The notes: generated by a model not told the origin, from the sequence alone. Shown: positions 8,230 through 17,078, counted from the first letter of the stretch. The stretch is 43,785 nt of DNA from Candidatus Poribacteria bacterium (GCA_022823085.1 JAJDXV010000020.1:1-43785); one strand, 5' to 3'. Made by a program: numbers and translations.

Positions 8230-9141
8230 CTAACTGCTAAAGTTTTGTGCGACGAGGACCAGGTCCAAGATGTTAACGATTCCATCACCATTTACATCTG
8301 CTTTGGGGTCTGACTCACCGAAGCGAGACGCGACGAAGGTGAGGTCCAAGATATTTACAATGCCATCGCCTGTCACGTCATACGGGACCGGTTCAGGCAT
8401 GGTTTCTTCTTCAGACGGTTCAGAAGGTTCAGGCATCATGTCTTCCGCTGTTGTATCAGGCACCTCGGGGGCAGTTAGCAGATTGGAACTGACTAATGTA
8501 GAGACCAGACCTTCGCTGTTTTGGTATTGGACGGGTCCCAGATCTGGTGCTAACCATTGATAGGTTGTCGATTCAACATTTATGAAGCCTCCAGCAGAGA
8601 ACACCAACGCTAACTCAACCTTTGCACAGTTTTGGAATGTTCCTGCCGGTGTTTGAAGGTCTTCAAATGCGACGACTTCTAAATGAGTGGTGCTTTCCGC
8701 GGGTATTGATAATCCATTCAGTTCAACTGTTGCGTCGGCGATGATCTGCCACTTATCGCCCGCTGTTAAATTTAATGGGAAAAAAGTCGCAGGTGTTGAA
8801 AAATCGGTTGTCACGATGCCTCCGATAGCGGCTTCTTCTAAGATAGTTCCGTGGAGTTTGATGTCCTCACTGCCGACAGTTAGGAAATATTTGTCGGTAT
8901 CGATAAGGTCTCCAGTGTCAAGTTCTTCTATCTCAATTTTCAGGGTGATGACCTCGGCGCCTTCAAAAGTTTCGGGCCCCTCAAGGCTATAGATACGCCG
9001 TTCTTCAGCGTCCTCTAAAACCCAAGTGTTGCCGACATCCGCAGGGTAATAATTTTGGGCTGTTGCTGTGAAGGCGAAGCCGTAAGCGAGAACCAAAATC
9101 AGCAATGGTTTAAGGCTATGTAAAGATAGTGTTGTTTTCAT
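8230..9141 (-). CDS. Secreted protein with C-terminal dockerin-like repeats (paralogue 3 of 3)
   Basis: A 303-residue protein with a signal peptide ending AFTATAQ, then the shared domain (NYYPADVGNTWVLED to WLAPDLGPVQY), a short Pro/Glu/Met-rich linker (around residues 228-250) and two dockerin-like calcium loops (DVTGDGIVNILDL and DVNGDGIVNILDL) at the extreme C-terminus. It is closest in layout to the protein at 5079-5885, with the acidic linker as an extra. The three genes in tandem look like local duplications followed by C-terminal swapping. Function unknown; secreted or surface display is the safe reading. Confidence 0.75.
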   Translation of the reverse strand: MKTTLSLHSLKPLLILVLAYGFAFTATAQNYYPADVGNTWVLEDAEERRIYSLEGPETFEGAEVITLKIEIEELDTGDLIDTDKYFLTVGSEDIKLHGTILEEAAIGGIVTTDFSTPATFFPLNLTAGDKWQIIADATVELNGLSIPAESTTHLEVVAFEDLQTPAGTFQNCAKVELALVFSAGGFINVESTTYQWLAPDLGPVQYQNSEGLVSTLVSSNLLTAPEVPDTTAEDMMPEPSEPSEEETMPEPVPYDVTGDGIVNILDLTFVASRFGESDPKADVNGDGIVNILDLVLVAQNFSS

Positions 9142-9197
9142 GGTTTAATTCCATCGAAACAAAATAGTGCTGTGAATAAATTTTCAATCTTAGCGTG

Positions 9198-9226
9198 TTG
9201 ACTTTTTCCAAATTTCATGCGATAAT
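9198..9226 (+). promoter_or_regulatory. Sigma-70 type promoter for the SDR/aldo-keto reductase operon
   Basis: TTGACT (9198-9203, 5 of 6), a 17-nt spacer, GATAAT (9221-9226, 5 of 6), in an AT-rich stretch. It gives a leader of roughly 115 nt that contains a palindromic repeat (9303-9326) ahead of the ATG at 9347. Confidence 0.6.
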
Positions 9227-9302
9227 AAAATTATATTACTACATTTATTGCATTTTTGCAAGAGAGAAAAAGATATAATTCCGAGGTTGTTTAGTTGTGG
9301 TA

Positions 9303-9326
9303 TCGCGAGCACAGCTCGCTCCTACA
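9303..9326. repeat. REP-like palindromic repeat, TCGCGAGC...GCTCCTACA family
   Basis: TCGCGAGC followed by a short linker, AGCTCGCTCC and TACA. The core forms a hairpin. The same element recurs in a cluster at 24197-24314. Here it lies in the 5' leader of the SDR operon, so it would be transcribed just before the ribosome binding site. Confidence 0.7.
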
Positions 9327-9346
9327 TAATGAAGGGAGAAACATAG

Positions 9347-10078
9347 ATGCGTTTAGAGGGACAAGTTGCGATTGTTACAGGTGGTGGTGGCGGTATTGGT
9401 CGAGCGACATGCGTGGCATTCGCGAGGGAGGGTGCGGACATCGTTATCCCTGAAGTGAATATAACGAATGCAGAGGCGGCATCAGCAGAAATAAGAGACC
9501 TCGGTAGAAAGTGCTTGGTTATTGAAACAGATGTGGCAGATGGCAGCTCTGTGCGTGAGATGGTTCAGAAGACACTCGAAACGTTTGGACGCATTGATAT
9601 TTTAGTCAATAACGCCGGTATTTTCAGTTATACGCGTATAGATGCATGCACCGAAGCGGAATGGGACCGGATGATGGCGGTGAATCTCAAGGGTCCGTTT
9701 CTGTGTTCGCAAGCGGTGATGGAGACGATGAAGGCGCAGCGCTCCGGACGGATTATCAATCTCGGTTCGTTGGCGGGACAGGTTGGTGGTTTGGTGGCAT
9801 CTGCGCCGTATTCTGCATCGAAAGCGGGTGTGATGTGTCTGACGAAATCGTTGGCGCGTGTGCTCGGCGAGTACGGTATTACTGTTAACTCTATTGCGCC
9901 GGGTGTGGCAGCGACAGAGATGGCAAAGAATCACCCAGATATGACGGATCAGATTCCGCTGGGACGCGTCGCCGATGCCTCGGAGATTGCGGGTGCAATC
10001 CTTTTTCTTGCTTCAGAAGAGGGGCGTTACGTGACGGGTGCGACGCTGGATGTCAACGGTGGAATACGGATGGCGTAA
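9347..10078 (+). CDS. SDR family oxidoreductase (FabG-like)
   Basis: A 243-residue classical short-chain dehydrogenase/reductase. Visible motifs: the nucleotide-binding TGGGGGIG near residue 11, DVAD around 65, NNAG near 88, the catalytic Ser of the LGSLAG segment, YxxxK as YSASK near 152, and the C-terminal IAGAILFLAS-VTGATLDVNGG block found in FabG-type enzymes. It reduces or oxidises a carbonyl/alcohol with NAD(P)H; the substrate is not determinable. GAAGGGAG provides the ribosome site. It sits 31 nt before an aldo/keto reductase in the same direction, suggesting a two-step redox module. Confidence 0.88.
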   Translation: MRLEGQVAIVTGGGGGIGRATCVAFAREGADIVIPEVNITNAEAASAEIRDLGRKCLVIETDVADGSSVREMVQKTLETFGRIDILVNNAGIFSYTRIDACTEAEWDRMMAVNLKGPFLCSQAVMETMKAQRSGRIINLGSLAGQVGGLVASAPYSASKAGVMCLTKSLARVLGEYGITVNSIAPGVAATEMAKNHPDMTDQIPLGRVADASEIAGAILFLASEEGRYVTGATLDVNGGIRMA

Positions 10079-10109
10079 TTAGTTGTTAGTGATAAAAAGG
10101 AGAAACGAT

Positions 10110-11117
10110 ATGGAATATAGGACGCTTGGACGTGCCGGTGTTAAAGTTTCACCGCTTTGTCTCGGTACAATGATGTTTGGTGGTCCGACGAATGAGAGGG
10201 ATTCGATACGGATTATTCACCGTGCGCTGGACGCGGGTATCAATTTTATGGATACTGCGAATGTCTATAACGACGGTGAATCTGAACGGGTTATCGGGAA
10301 GGCGGTTCGCGCCAACCGAGAGAAATGGGTTATCGCTACGAAAGTCCACGGATCGATGGGTGATGATGTGAATGAAGCAGGGTCACACCGATTTCATATC
10401 ATGTCGGCGGTTGAAGCGAGTCTCAGTCGGCTCGGCACGGATCATATCGACGTTTATTATTTACATCGTTGGGATGCCTCTACGCGAATTGCGGAATCCT
10501 TACGGGCGTTGGACGATTGCGTGCGGCAAGGGAAAGTGCGTTACATCGCGTGTTCTAATTTTCAGGCGTGGCGTATCTGTGAGGCACTCTGGACGAGCGA
10601 GAAGCATGGGTTGGAAGCGTTCGTGTGCGTGCAACCGCTTTATAACATCGTGAACCGAGATATTGAGGTGGAGTTGTTGCCGTTTTGTGAGAAGTATGGC
10701 GTTGGTGTTGTGCCGTATAGTCCTTTGGCGCGGGGCGTGCTGTCTGGTAAGTATCTGCCTGGTGAGGCACCGCCGGATGGTTCGAGAGCGGCGCGAAAAG
10801 ATAGACGGATTTTACAGACGGAACTCCGTGAGGAGAGTTATGAAGTTGCACAGAACCTAATACCGTTGGCGGAGGCACACGGTAAGACGTTGACGCAGTT
10901 TTCGTTGGCGTGGGTGTTGGCGAATCCGGTAATTACTTCTGTCATCATCGGTCCTCGCACGATGGATCAATTTGAGGATAATTTGGGATGTTTAGATTGT
11001 CAGTTAACGGAGTCCGATGAAACGGCTATTAACGAGTTGGTGCCGCTCGGTGAACACACTGGTAAAGGTTATAACGATCCGGCATATCCTGTATTGGGAC
11101 GTTTTAAAGGAGAGTAG
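10110..11117 (+). CDS. Aldo/keto reductase
   Basis: A 335-residue (beta/alpha)8 NADPH-dependent oxidoreductase. The opening MEYRTLGRAGVKVSPLCLG is characteristic of the AKR YajO/IolS-like group. The catalytic tetrad is visible: Asp and Tyr in FMDTANVYNDGESE, Lys in IATKVHG, His in YYLHRWD; the cofactor region includes VIIGPRT. ATG 10110 is preceded by AAAAGGAGAA; an upstream in-frame TTG at 10083 precedes that site and is rejected. Downstream partner of the SDR. It converges with the FkbM gene 26 nt beyond its stop. Confidence 0.88.
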   Translation: MEYRTLGRAGVKVSPLCLGTMMFGGPTNERDSIRIIHRALDAGINFMDTANVYNDGESERVIGKAVRANREKWVIATKVHGSMGDDVNEAGSHRFHIMSAVEASLSRLGTDHIDVYYLHRWDASTRIAESLRALDDCVRQGKVRYIACSNFQAWRICEALWTSEKHGLEAFVCVQPLYNIVNRDIEVELLPFCEKYGVGVVPYSPLARGVLSGKYLPGEAPPDGSRAARKDRRILQTELREESYEVAQNLIPLAEAHGKTLTQFSLAWVLANPVITSVIIGPRTMDQFEDNLGCLDCQLTESDETAINELVPLGEHTGKGYNDPAYPVLGRFKGE

Positions 11118-11143
11118 TGTGGTTATGGAGAAGCGGCATTAGG

Positions 11144-12019
11144 TTACCTCAGCCACGGTAACATTCTGGCAAAGGCGCGGGAATGCTCTTTGACGAGGAA
11201 AAAGTTCCTTTGGGTTGTGTCAGAGAGCCTGTTACATCGCCGGATAAAATGTTTCCTGATTTCATAGAGTTGATACCCTAAATCTGTGACGTAATCTTCA
11301 ATCTCTGTGTAAATGTCGCGGTTTGTTTCACCGACATCTTTGAGTTCTGCCATTATGAGCGGTGCGTGTGTCTTTAAACAGTGTTCGCCCCCGCGTAGTA
11401 CTTCTAACTGATAACCTTCGACATCAATTTTGACAAAGTCCGGAGCCGGTAGTTCGTTAATAAAGTTGTCAATCGTGTCGAGTGTCACGCGTTCGGATGC
11501 CGTTCGCCTGTTGGTATACTTTAAGGAAGCGGTACCTTCGGCGAGTCCGGCTTCGGAATAGTGGAGGTGGCGTTGCTCTATTTTATCACCGATCCCTTTA
11601 TTAATCACGGTGGTGTTTGTGAACCGGTTCAGAGAGACGTTTTCATGGAGGTAACCGTAAGTGCGTGATGCGGGTTCAAACGCTACGACCGCACCGGTTT
11701 CTCCGCCGAGTGAGGCGAGGAGACAGGTATAGAACCCGATGTTTGCGCCGATGTCCCAACAAATATCGCCCGGTTTGATTATCTTCAGGAGCTTGGTGAC
11801 GATATATCTTTCGTCATGTGTGCCGTAAAAATAGAGGTACTGGTGTTCGGGGTTTGCTAAGTTGGCTTTCAATCGGAACTGGTACTTGGTTTTAAAGGTT
11901 GTTATCGGATCTTCGGGTGTGATCCAATCTCTGGTCAGGTTGAGGAGTAGGCTTTTCCCATCAGTGATTGGAGACCATCGGAGATAGCCGCGGACGATCC
12001 GATTGAGTTGCCGGTTCAT
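11144..12019 (-). CDS. FkbM family SAM-dependent methyltransferase
   Basis: A 291-residue protein with a Rossmann methyltransferase core: GDICWDIGANIGFYT (SAM-binding motif I, about residues 84-98), VVAFEPASRTYGYLHENV (motif II) and PDFVKIDVEGYQLEVLRGG (motif typical of the FkbM family). Members O-methylate sugars, polyketides or other small molecules. The start is ATG 12019, overlapping the stop of the upstream gene as ATGA, which implies translational coupling; an in-frame GTG at 12025 is less likely. Pairing with a PhyH-like oxygenase suggests both modify the same metabolite, which is inference. Confidence 0.85.
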   Translation of the reverse strand: MNRQLNRIVRGYLRWSPITDGKSLLLNLTRDWITPEDPITTFKTKYQFRLKANLANPEHQYLYFYGTHDERYIVTKLLKIIKPGDICWDIGANIGFYTCLLASLGGETGAVVAFEPASRTYGYLHENVSLNRFTNTTVINKGIGDKIEQRHLHYSEAGLAEGTASLKYTNRRTASERVTLDTIDNFINELPAPDFVKIDVEGYQLEVLRGGEHCLKTHAPLIMAELKDVGETNRDIYTEIEDYVTDLGYQLYEIRKHFIRRCNRLSDTTQRNFFLVKEHSRAFARMLPWLR

Positions 12020-12834
12020 CCCCACGTCTCAAGTCCGAGTATTTTTTTTCCGAGTTCGGTGAGTTGTGCTGTTTCGCCGGATTCGTGTTCCTTTTCGGCA
12101 CGTTCGCCGCCGAAGCCTGCCATCCGATTTTGCCAAGCGTTGATGCGTCGCTGGCGTGCTTCCTGATTGGTTTCGCCTGCTGGGTACATCGTGATGTATT
12201 GTGCGACGCGTGGGATGTCAGCGGTATTGATACCTGCGCTGTGTGGCAATGCGCTGTGCCAAATGACGAGGTCTCCTGCCTTGCCTGGTACAGGAATCGC
12301 GCCGAGTGCTACTAAATCCTGTTTCTTTGGATCTGTGTCAGGCGGGAGGCTCTTGATCCACGCTTCAATTTTGTTATGGAACCCGGGGACGCAGGTGAAT
12401 GCGCCTTGGTTGGCGGCGGTATCGGTCAGATAGAGAACGCCTTGTACATGGAAACGGAAAGGTAGGTCAATCGAGGTATCCCAATGGAGTCCTAAGTTTG
12501 TGCGTTCAAATTTGCCGGGGAGATTGGGTGGACTCATGCTCGCTCGATCGAAACTGACCCAGAGTTTCTCTGTGTCCCAAATTTCGGCAAAAGCCTGATA
12601 GAGGCGCGGGTACTGGCGGGTTGCCCATAGAGCGGGATGTTGGTATATTTCGACCATGATGCCTTTACGAGGCGGATCGGGATACCAACTGTTTGGATCT
12701 TCGGCATCCATTTCGATGAAGTCCCAAACCGCTTGAGCGGCATCTTGGATTAATTCCGGTGGTGCAGCATTACGGATAACGACGTAGCCATTCTCTTCCC
12801 AAAAAGCGCGATCTTCGGAACTTAAAACTGCCAT
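12016..12834 (-). CDS. Phytanoyl-CoA dioxygenase (PhyH) family protein
   Basis: A 272-residue Fe(II)/2-oxoglutarate-dependent oxygenase. The iron triad is visible as H117-W-D119 (LGLHWDTS) and a distal His in DLVIWHSALPHSAG (193 or 198), with a downstream Arg (about 209) placed to bind 2-oxoglutarate. The N-terminal EENGYVVIRNAAPPELI segment is characteristic of the family. GGAG precedes the ATG. The family is strongly expanded in Poribacteria-like genomes, and its true substrates there are unknown. First gene of a two-gene unit with FkbM. Confidence 0.88.
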   Translation of the reverse strand: MAVLSSEDRAFWEENGYVVIRNAAPPELIQDAAQAVWDFIEMDAEDPNSWYPDPPRKGIMVEIYQHPALWATRQYPRLYQAFAEIWDTEKLWVSFDRASMSPPNLPGKFERTNLGLHWDTSIDLPFRFHVQGVLYLTDTAANQGAFTCVPGFHNKIEAWIKSLPPDTDPKKQDLVALGAIPVPGKAGDLVIWHSALPHSAGINTADIPRVAQYITMYPAGETNQEARQRRINAWQNRMAGFGGERAEKEHESGETAQLTELGKKILGLETWG

Positions 12835-12965
12835 TTTTTTCTCCAGTGACTAAGACTGTCAGTTGCCAGCAGTCGGCTGTCAGTTTGAAGCGTTCGGTTT
12901 CGCTAAATCTATCTTTCCGACGCTACGCGACTGAATAAGTTTTTGAAGGTTTCTCTGTAGGATCC

Positions 12966-12986
12966 GGTTCGGTTGCAAACCGAACC
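12966..12986. repeat. Palindromic repeat (GGTTCGGTT hairpin)
   Basis: GGTTCGGTT (12966-12974) and AACCGAACC (12978-12986) form a 9-bp hairpin with a 3-nt loop, flanked by TGTAGGATCC and TACC. It lies in the 218-bp gene-free stretch 12835-13052 together with degenerate CTGTCAG-type repeats. It resembles the other TAGG-flanked palindromes of this window in design, not sequence. Confidence 0.6.
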
Positions 12987-13052
12987 TACCGGGCCTGGAT
13001 CTGAGACGGTTGTTTTATTGCTAAAATTGACACTTATGGTTTAGGAAACTGC

Positions 13053-13511
13053 TTATCCCAACCGACGTAAATATGCGGAGAGAAAGATAGCGATCAATCC
13101 GAAAATTACCGTAAGGTTGAGCCACGGCGCGGGTCTTTTTTGGTACACGCTGAACACCTGATATGGAAATGTCAGGACGATTGCTAACGTAAATATTAGA
13201 AAGACGATAAAGAGTTTGATACCTAAGACGAAGATATAGAGCGAGTAGTCTGAAACAACTGGATCAATAGCGGTGCCTGCGCGTGCACTGCGAAAGAAGG
13301 TAATAAAGTTATATAGACCTGATATGAGGATGGTTAACAACGCTGTCCAGACAATGCCACTAAAGCGTCGCAAAGCGGCTGCGATCAAGTTTTCGGATGC
13401 ATTGGAACGGTTGGCAATAGGTAACAGAACAACGCGAAAGAAAAAGAACCCTCCTATCATCAGGACGACAGAGCCGACATGTATCCATTGTATCAAGGAT
13501 TTCAGGAACAT
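13053..13511 (-). CDS. CopD-like four-helix integral membrane protein
   Basis: A 152-residue protein with four predicted membrane helices (about residues 8-30, 50-72, 86-112 and 127-147). The N-terminal LIQWIHVGSVVLMIGGFFFFRVVLLP resembles the first helix of CopD/DUF2269-like proteins, where a helix-embedded His precedes a GG motif. No strong ribosome site precedes the ATG. It follows the molybdenum hydroxylase operon on the same strand with a hairpin between (13541-13567), so whether it belongs to that transcript is uncertain. A role in copper or haem handling or as a membrane electron carrier is possible but unproven. Confidence 0.55.
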   Translation of the reverse strand: MFLKSLIQWIHVGSVVLMIGGFFFFRVVLLPIANRSNASENLIAAALRRFSGIVWTALLTILISGLYNFITFFRSARAGTAIDPVVSDYSLYIFVLGIKLFIVFLIFTLAIVLTFPYQVFSVYQKRPAPWLNLTVIFGLIAIFLSAYLRRLG

Positions 13512-13540
13512 ATTCTTATAGTTGTCAGCGGATTAGCCGA

Positions 13541-13567
13541 CGGCTGTCAGCCCTCAGCCGACAGCCG
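13541..13567. repeat. Short inverted repeat between genes
   Basis: CGGCTGTC (13541-13548) and GACAGCCG (13560-13567), a perfect 8-bp stem with an 11-nt loop. There is no T-run, so it is not a clear terminator; it belongs to the CTGTCAG-rich spacer repeats also seen at 12850-12880. Confidence 0.55.
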
Positions 13568-13575
13568 ATAACCAC

Positions 13576-13815
13576 TTACACCACCGGCTTTCCGCCGATA
13601 GGATTGAAGCAGGCACGAGATTGCTTGCATGCGTCGGGTGATACAAACTGATCATCGGGTCCTACGACTTGCATCGTGCAGTTGCACCAATAGTGCGAGC
13701 CGGGGTTGTTTTCAACGAGGTTCTGCAAATTGCCGCCCGGAATGTAGATCGCCTTCGTCCGCAGGTTTTGGCAAATTGGACGATTCAGGATTGGAAGCGC
13801 TTTTCCGTCTAACAT
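13576..13815 (-). CDS. Small cysteine-containing protein at the end of the molybdenum hydroxylase operon
   Basis: 79 residues, not recognised. Cysteines at 15, 44, 46, 63 and 69, the central pair as WCNC, could hold a metal or cluster. No signal peptide or membrane helix. AAAGGAG lies 7 nt before the ATG, a strong ribosome site, so translation is likely. It starts 16 nt after the FAD-subunit stop, in the same direction, which makes an accessory role in the molybdoenzyme (maturation, electron transfer, cluster delivery) the first idea to test. Function is not established. Confidence 0.6.
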   Translation of the reverse strand: MLDGKALPILNRPICQNLRTKAIYIPGGNLQNLVENNPGSHYWCNCTMQVVGPDDQFVSPDACKQSRACFNPIGGKPVV

Positions 13816-13831
13816 ATTAATGCTCCTTTCT

Positions 13832-14815
13832 TTAGCTTGCGGCCATCATAGCGGCGCGGCTGACGAGGTTCTGTGTTAAAGTCACCTTATAGGCGTTATC
13901 GTTCAAGGGTTGTGCGTCCTTGACAGCATCTGCTCCTGCTTGTCTACTGACGCTATCGTCGATCATCTTACCGGTAAGTGCGGCTTCGGCTTCTTTGGAG
14001 CGCCAAGGTGCGGGTGCGACACCACCGAGCACGATGCTCGCGGATGCACAGGTTTTTCCATCCATTTCAAAGACGGCTGCGACGCTTGCCAATGCGAAGT
14101 CCGGTGCGCCTTTCTCGCGTGCTTTCAGGTAGAAACTCTTTGTATTCGGTTTCGCAGGTGGTACTTGGACTTCGACGACAATTTCGTTGGATTGCAGCAC
14201 GTTTTCTCGGAACGGATTTGCTGCCGGTAAAGTAAAGAAATCCTCAAGAAGCATCGTTTTCTCACCTTCGGGTCCGACGATTTTGACGGATGCGCCGAGA
14301 GCGATGAGTGCGGGTGCGAGGTCCGATGGATGGACGATGTAAACTGGATCGCCGCCGAGAATTGCGTGGTATTTGCTTAAGCCGTCAACGGCGAAACAGA
14401 TGTCTCCGCCTTTTTTGAGGCAATTGGTCGCTTCATCCCGATAATACCAGCACCGTGGACGTTGACATAAGTTCCCGCCGAGCGTGCCGACGTTCCGAAT
14501 CTGTGGTGTCGCGATAGAACCCGCTGCTTCTGCCACGACAGCATAATGATGCCGAATTGTGGGGTGCTTCGCTATGTCAGCGACAGTTGTTAAGGCACCG
14601 ATGGTTAAGCCTGTAGTCTCATCTACCTTGATGCCCTCCATACCGGGTAAGGTTTTGAGATTGATGAGCGTCTTAGGTGTCTCAATGTATTCCTTGAGTT
14701 CACCGAGCAGGTCCGTGCCGCCGGCGACAAGCATGACTTCGCCCCACCGGCTGTCGCTCAGCAGTGTGGTAACCTGTTCCACGCTGGTGGCGTTGACGTA
14801 ACTAAATTTTTCCAT
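13832..14815 (-). CDS. Molybdenum hydroxylase FAD-binding subunit (xanthine dehydrogenase family)
   Basis: A 327-residue protein with the CoxM/XdhB-type FAD fold: VAGGTDLLGELKE (first FAD loop), the IATPQIRNVGTLGGNLCQRPRCWYYR block and the C-terminal CO-dehydrogenase flavoprotein domain (about 205-320). It passes electrons from the Mo site and 2Fe-2S clusters to the final acceptor. The start is ATG 14815, matching the family N-terminus EKFSYVNATSVEQ; a longer frame to 14914 runs into repeat DNA. The only ribosome-site candidate, AAGGAA, lies about 11 nt upstream inside a dispersed repeat. The CxxxxxxC-rich insert (QRPRCWYYRDEATNCLKKGGDICF) is typical of relatives that bind an extra 4Fe-4S cluster, such as PaoB and 4-hydroxybenzoyl-CoA reductase. 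Confidence 0.87.
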   Translation of the reverse strand: MEKFSYVNATSVEQVTTLLSDSRWGEVMLVAGGTDLLGELKEYIETPKTLINLKTLPGMEGIKVDETTGLTIGALTTVADIAKHPTIRHHYAVVAEAAGSIATPQIRNVGTLGGNLCQRPRCWYYRDEATNCLKKGGDICFAVDGLSKYHAILGGDPVYIVHPSDLAPALIALGASVKIVGPEGEKTMLLEDFFTLPAANPFRENVLQSNEIVVEVQVPPAKPNTKSFYLKAREKGAPDFALASVAAVFEMDGKTCASASIVLGGVAPAPWRSKEAEAALTGKMIDDSVSRQAGADAVKDAQPLNDNAYKVTLTQNLVSRAAMMAAS

Positions 14816-14825
14816 CTTTCTAATT

Positions 14826-14876
14826 TTCCTTGCGGTTCGGTTGGGTGCGTTGAATAAATAAAATGCCTTTCCGTGG
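14826..14876. repeat. Diverged copy of the CCTTGCGGTTCG dispersed repeat
   Basis: TTCCTTGCGGTTCGGTTGGG through TGCCTTTCCGTGGA matches the beginning of the two tandem copies at 36928-37135 (TTCCTTGCGGTTCGTTTAGG through TGCCTCTCCGTAGA). In both places the repeat ends directly upstream of a minus-strand gene start and supplies AAGGAA as the ribosome-site-like sequence. Confidence 0.6.
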
Positions 14877-14957
14877 ATCCTAAGAAACACGTAATCAAAA
14901 CCCTTTGATTTCATTAGAGATTAAGGTTTTTGATGTTGTGCAAAACGTCTTTCTCCG

Positions 14958-17078
14958 CTATGCCTTCTTCTCGGCAAGTGCGGTGAGAATCTTATCGGGT
15001 GTGATGGGCAATTCCCGAATCCGTACGCCGATTGCGTTATAGACGGCGTTCGCGATAGCACCGAGTGTAGGGATACATGGCGGTTCCCCGACCCCTGTAA
15101 CCTTTCGATGCGTATCAAAGACGATGGATTTAATCTCAGGTATCTCGAAAGTTCCGGGAACTTTGTAATCCTCAAGGTTCGCGTTGAGCATGCGTCCGGT
15201 CTGTGGGTCCATGAAACGTTCTTCAAGGAGTGCTTGCCCTAAGCCCATGATAACGCCACCGTTGATCTGACTTTCTGTCGTCAATCGGTTGATTGCGAGT
15301 CCACAATCCTGAACTGCGACGATTTTGATAAGTCTGATGGCACCGGTTTCGGTATCGACTTCAACTTCAGCGAATTGTGTGCCTGCGACGCCGCCTTGTC
15401 GGAGTTCTCTATCCCAGTGTCCACCTTCACTGATGCTTTCCATACCGAGTTGCCCGGTTGCGAGTTCCCACTTAATTGTCTTGGTTCTATCAGAAACGAC
15501 GTAGATTGTGCGGTTCCCGACGCGTAGGTCTTCGACCGAAGCCTCAAGTTGTGGTGCGACGCGTTCAAACAATTTCTGCTTTGCTGCGGCTGCTGCTGTT
15601 TTGATGACGGGTGCGACGGATGCGGTTGTCTGACTACCGCCACTCCCGCCGGATGGGAGTCCGGGGCCGCTATCGCCGACCTTTACCATAACATCGGTTG
15701 GGTTGAGTCCTAATTCTTCGGCGACGATAATAGCGATGGCTGTACGGACACCGGTTCCGATGTCTTGTGTTCCTGTGACGGCTTCAACGGTACCGTCGGC
15801 ATTGATAGTGACACGTGCTTGTGTGCCGTCTCCGCCGCCGCCGCCCCACTGACCGCTGCCGACACCGATGCCCCGTTTTTTCACGGCTGTGCCGGAACCG
15901 GGTACGCTGTTCCGACGGTGCCATCCGATCTCTTGTGCGCCGAGGGTATATTGTGCTTGTCGTACTTCACTCGGATCGTTGATCCGTCGGAATTCGAGTG
16001 GGTTCATGCCGAGTTTTTCGGCGAGTTCATCCATCAGCGAATCCATGGCGAATGCGCCTTGTGGGTGTCCTGGTGCACGCATTGCGCGTTGGTTACCGAC
16101 GTTGACAGCGACGTTCCTGCGCTCGGTACGCCTGTTTGGTACATGATAGACGTAAGGTGCTTGAAAACCTGCGCCGCTTGAAATGCCGCCTGTGCCGTAG
16201 CCTTTCATATCGTAGGCGATGATGCGTCCGTCGCTGGTTGCGCCTGCGCGTACGTGCTGTGTCATCGAAGGACGGTTCCCTGCGACGAGGTGCTCGGCTT
16301 TCCGGGTGAGCATGAGTTTGACAGGTCTGCCTGTGGCACGTGCCAAGTTAGCGGCAGTGCGTCCTTCTACACCGGGTCCGAATTTGCTTCCGAAACCGCC
16401 GCCCATGTGCTCTGTGATGACTCTGACCTGGTTGGCTGGCAGATTGAAGTGCCCGGCTAAATCGTTTCGGACTCCAAAAACGCCTTGTGTAGATGCCCAG
16501 ACGGTTAGATTCTCGTCATCTTCCCATTCAGCGACGTGTCCATGTGTTTCCAAGCAGACGTGTGTTTGGACAGGCGTGTGATAGGTCGCCTCTACTTCAA
16601 CGGCGGCTTGCTCAAATCCTGCGTTAATGTCGCCTTCTTCTCTGACGTTCGGTTCGCTCTGGTTTCCAGCCCAATCGTCTCGTATCTGTGGTGCGTTTTC
16701 TGCCATTGCGTCTTCTTCTGTGACGACAAAGGGTAGTTCTTCGAGATCGACACGGATACGCCGAATAGCGTCTTTGGCGATGTCATCTGTCTCTGCTGCG
16801 ACTGCGGCGATCTCTTGTCCTTGGTAACGGATTTGCCTTCCAACTTCAACGAGTGGTAAGACTGCTTTGACACCGGGCATTGCTTCAGCTTCGCTTAGGT
16901 CTAAATCGACAACATTTGCACGTGCGACTTCGGAACGTAGGATGCGTCCGTAAAGCAGTCCCGGTCTATTAATATCAAAAGTATACTTCGCTTTTCCTGT
17001 GACCTTATCCTTACCTGACAGACGGGGTATCCGTTTGCCGATAAGACGAGATTCACTTGCTTCTCCCCATGATGCCAT
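14958..17078 (-). CDS. Molybdenum hydroxylase large (molybdopterin-binding) subunit
   Basis: A 706-residue catalytic subunit of the xanthine dehydrogenase/aldehyde oxidoreductase family. Visible: RIPRLSGKDKVTGKAKYTFDI (N-terminal aldehyde oxidase a/b hammerhead), the GGGFGSKFG molybdopterin loop at about 226-234, QRAMRAPGHPQGAFAMDSL, the GSGGSQTTAS loop, and TGVGEPP, whose Glu (about residue 665) is the conserved catalytic base next to the Mo. It hydroxylates aldehydes or N-heterocycles with water as oxygen source. TAGGAGG precedes ATG 17078 perfectly; an in-frame ATG seven codons upstream is rejected. The operon order 2Fe-2S, Mo, FAD differs from E. coli paoABC (2Fe-2S, FAD, Mo). No Tat signal of its own; it would be co-exported with the 2Fe-2S subunit. 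Confidence 0.92.
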   Translation of the reverse strand: MASWGEASESRLIGKRIPRLSGKDKVTGKAKYTFDINRPGLLYGRILRSEVARANVVDLDLSEAEAMPGVKAVLPLVEVGRQIRYQGQEIAAVAAETDDIAKDAIRRIRVDLEELPFVVTEEDAMAENAPQIRDDWAGNQSEPNVREEGDINAGFEQAAVEVEATYHTPVQTHVCLETHGHVAEWEDDENLTVWASTQGVFGVRNDLAGHFNLPANQVRVITEHMGGGFGSKFGPGVEGRTAANLARATGRPVKLMLTRKAEHLVAGNRPSMTQHVRAGATSDGRIIAYDMKGYGTGGISSGAGFQAPYVYHVPNRRTERRNVAVNVGNQRAMRAPGHPQGAFAMDSLMDELAEKLGMNPLEFRRINDPSEVRQAQYTLGAQEIGWHRRNSVPGSGTAVKKRGIGVGSGQWGGGGGDGTQARVTINADGTVEAVTGTQDIGTGVRTAIAIIVAEELGLNPTDVMVKVGDSGPGLPSGGSGGSQTTASVAPVIKTAAAAAKQKLFERVAPQLEASVEDLRVGNRTIYVVSDRTKTIKWELATGQLGMESISEGGHWDRELRQGGVAGTQFAEVEVDTETGAIRLIKIVAVQDCGLAINRLTTESQINGGVIMGLGQALLEERFMDPQTGRMLNANLEDYKVPGTFEIPEIKSIVFDTHRKVTGVGEPPCIPTLGAIANAVYNAIGVRIRELPITPDKILTALAEKKA

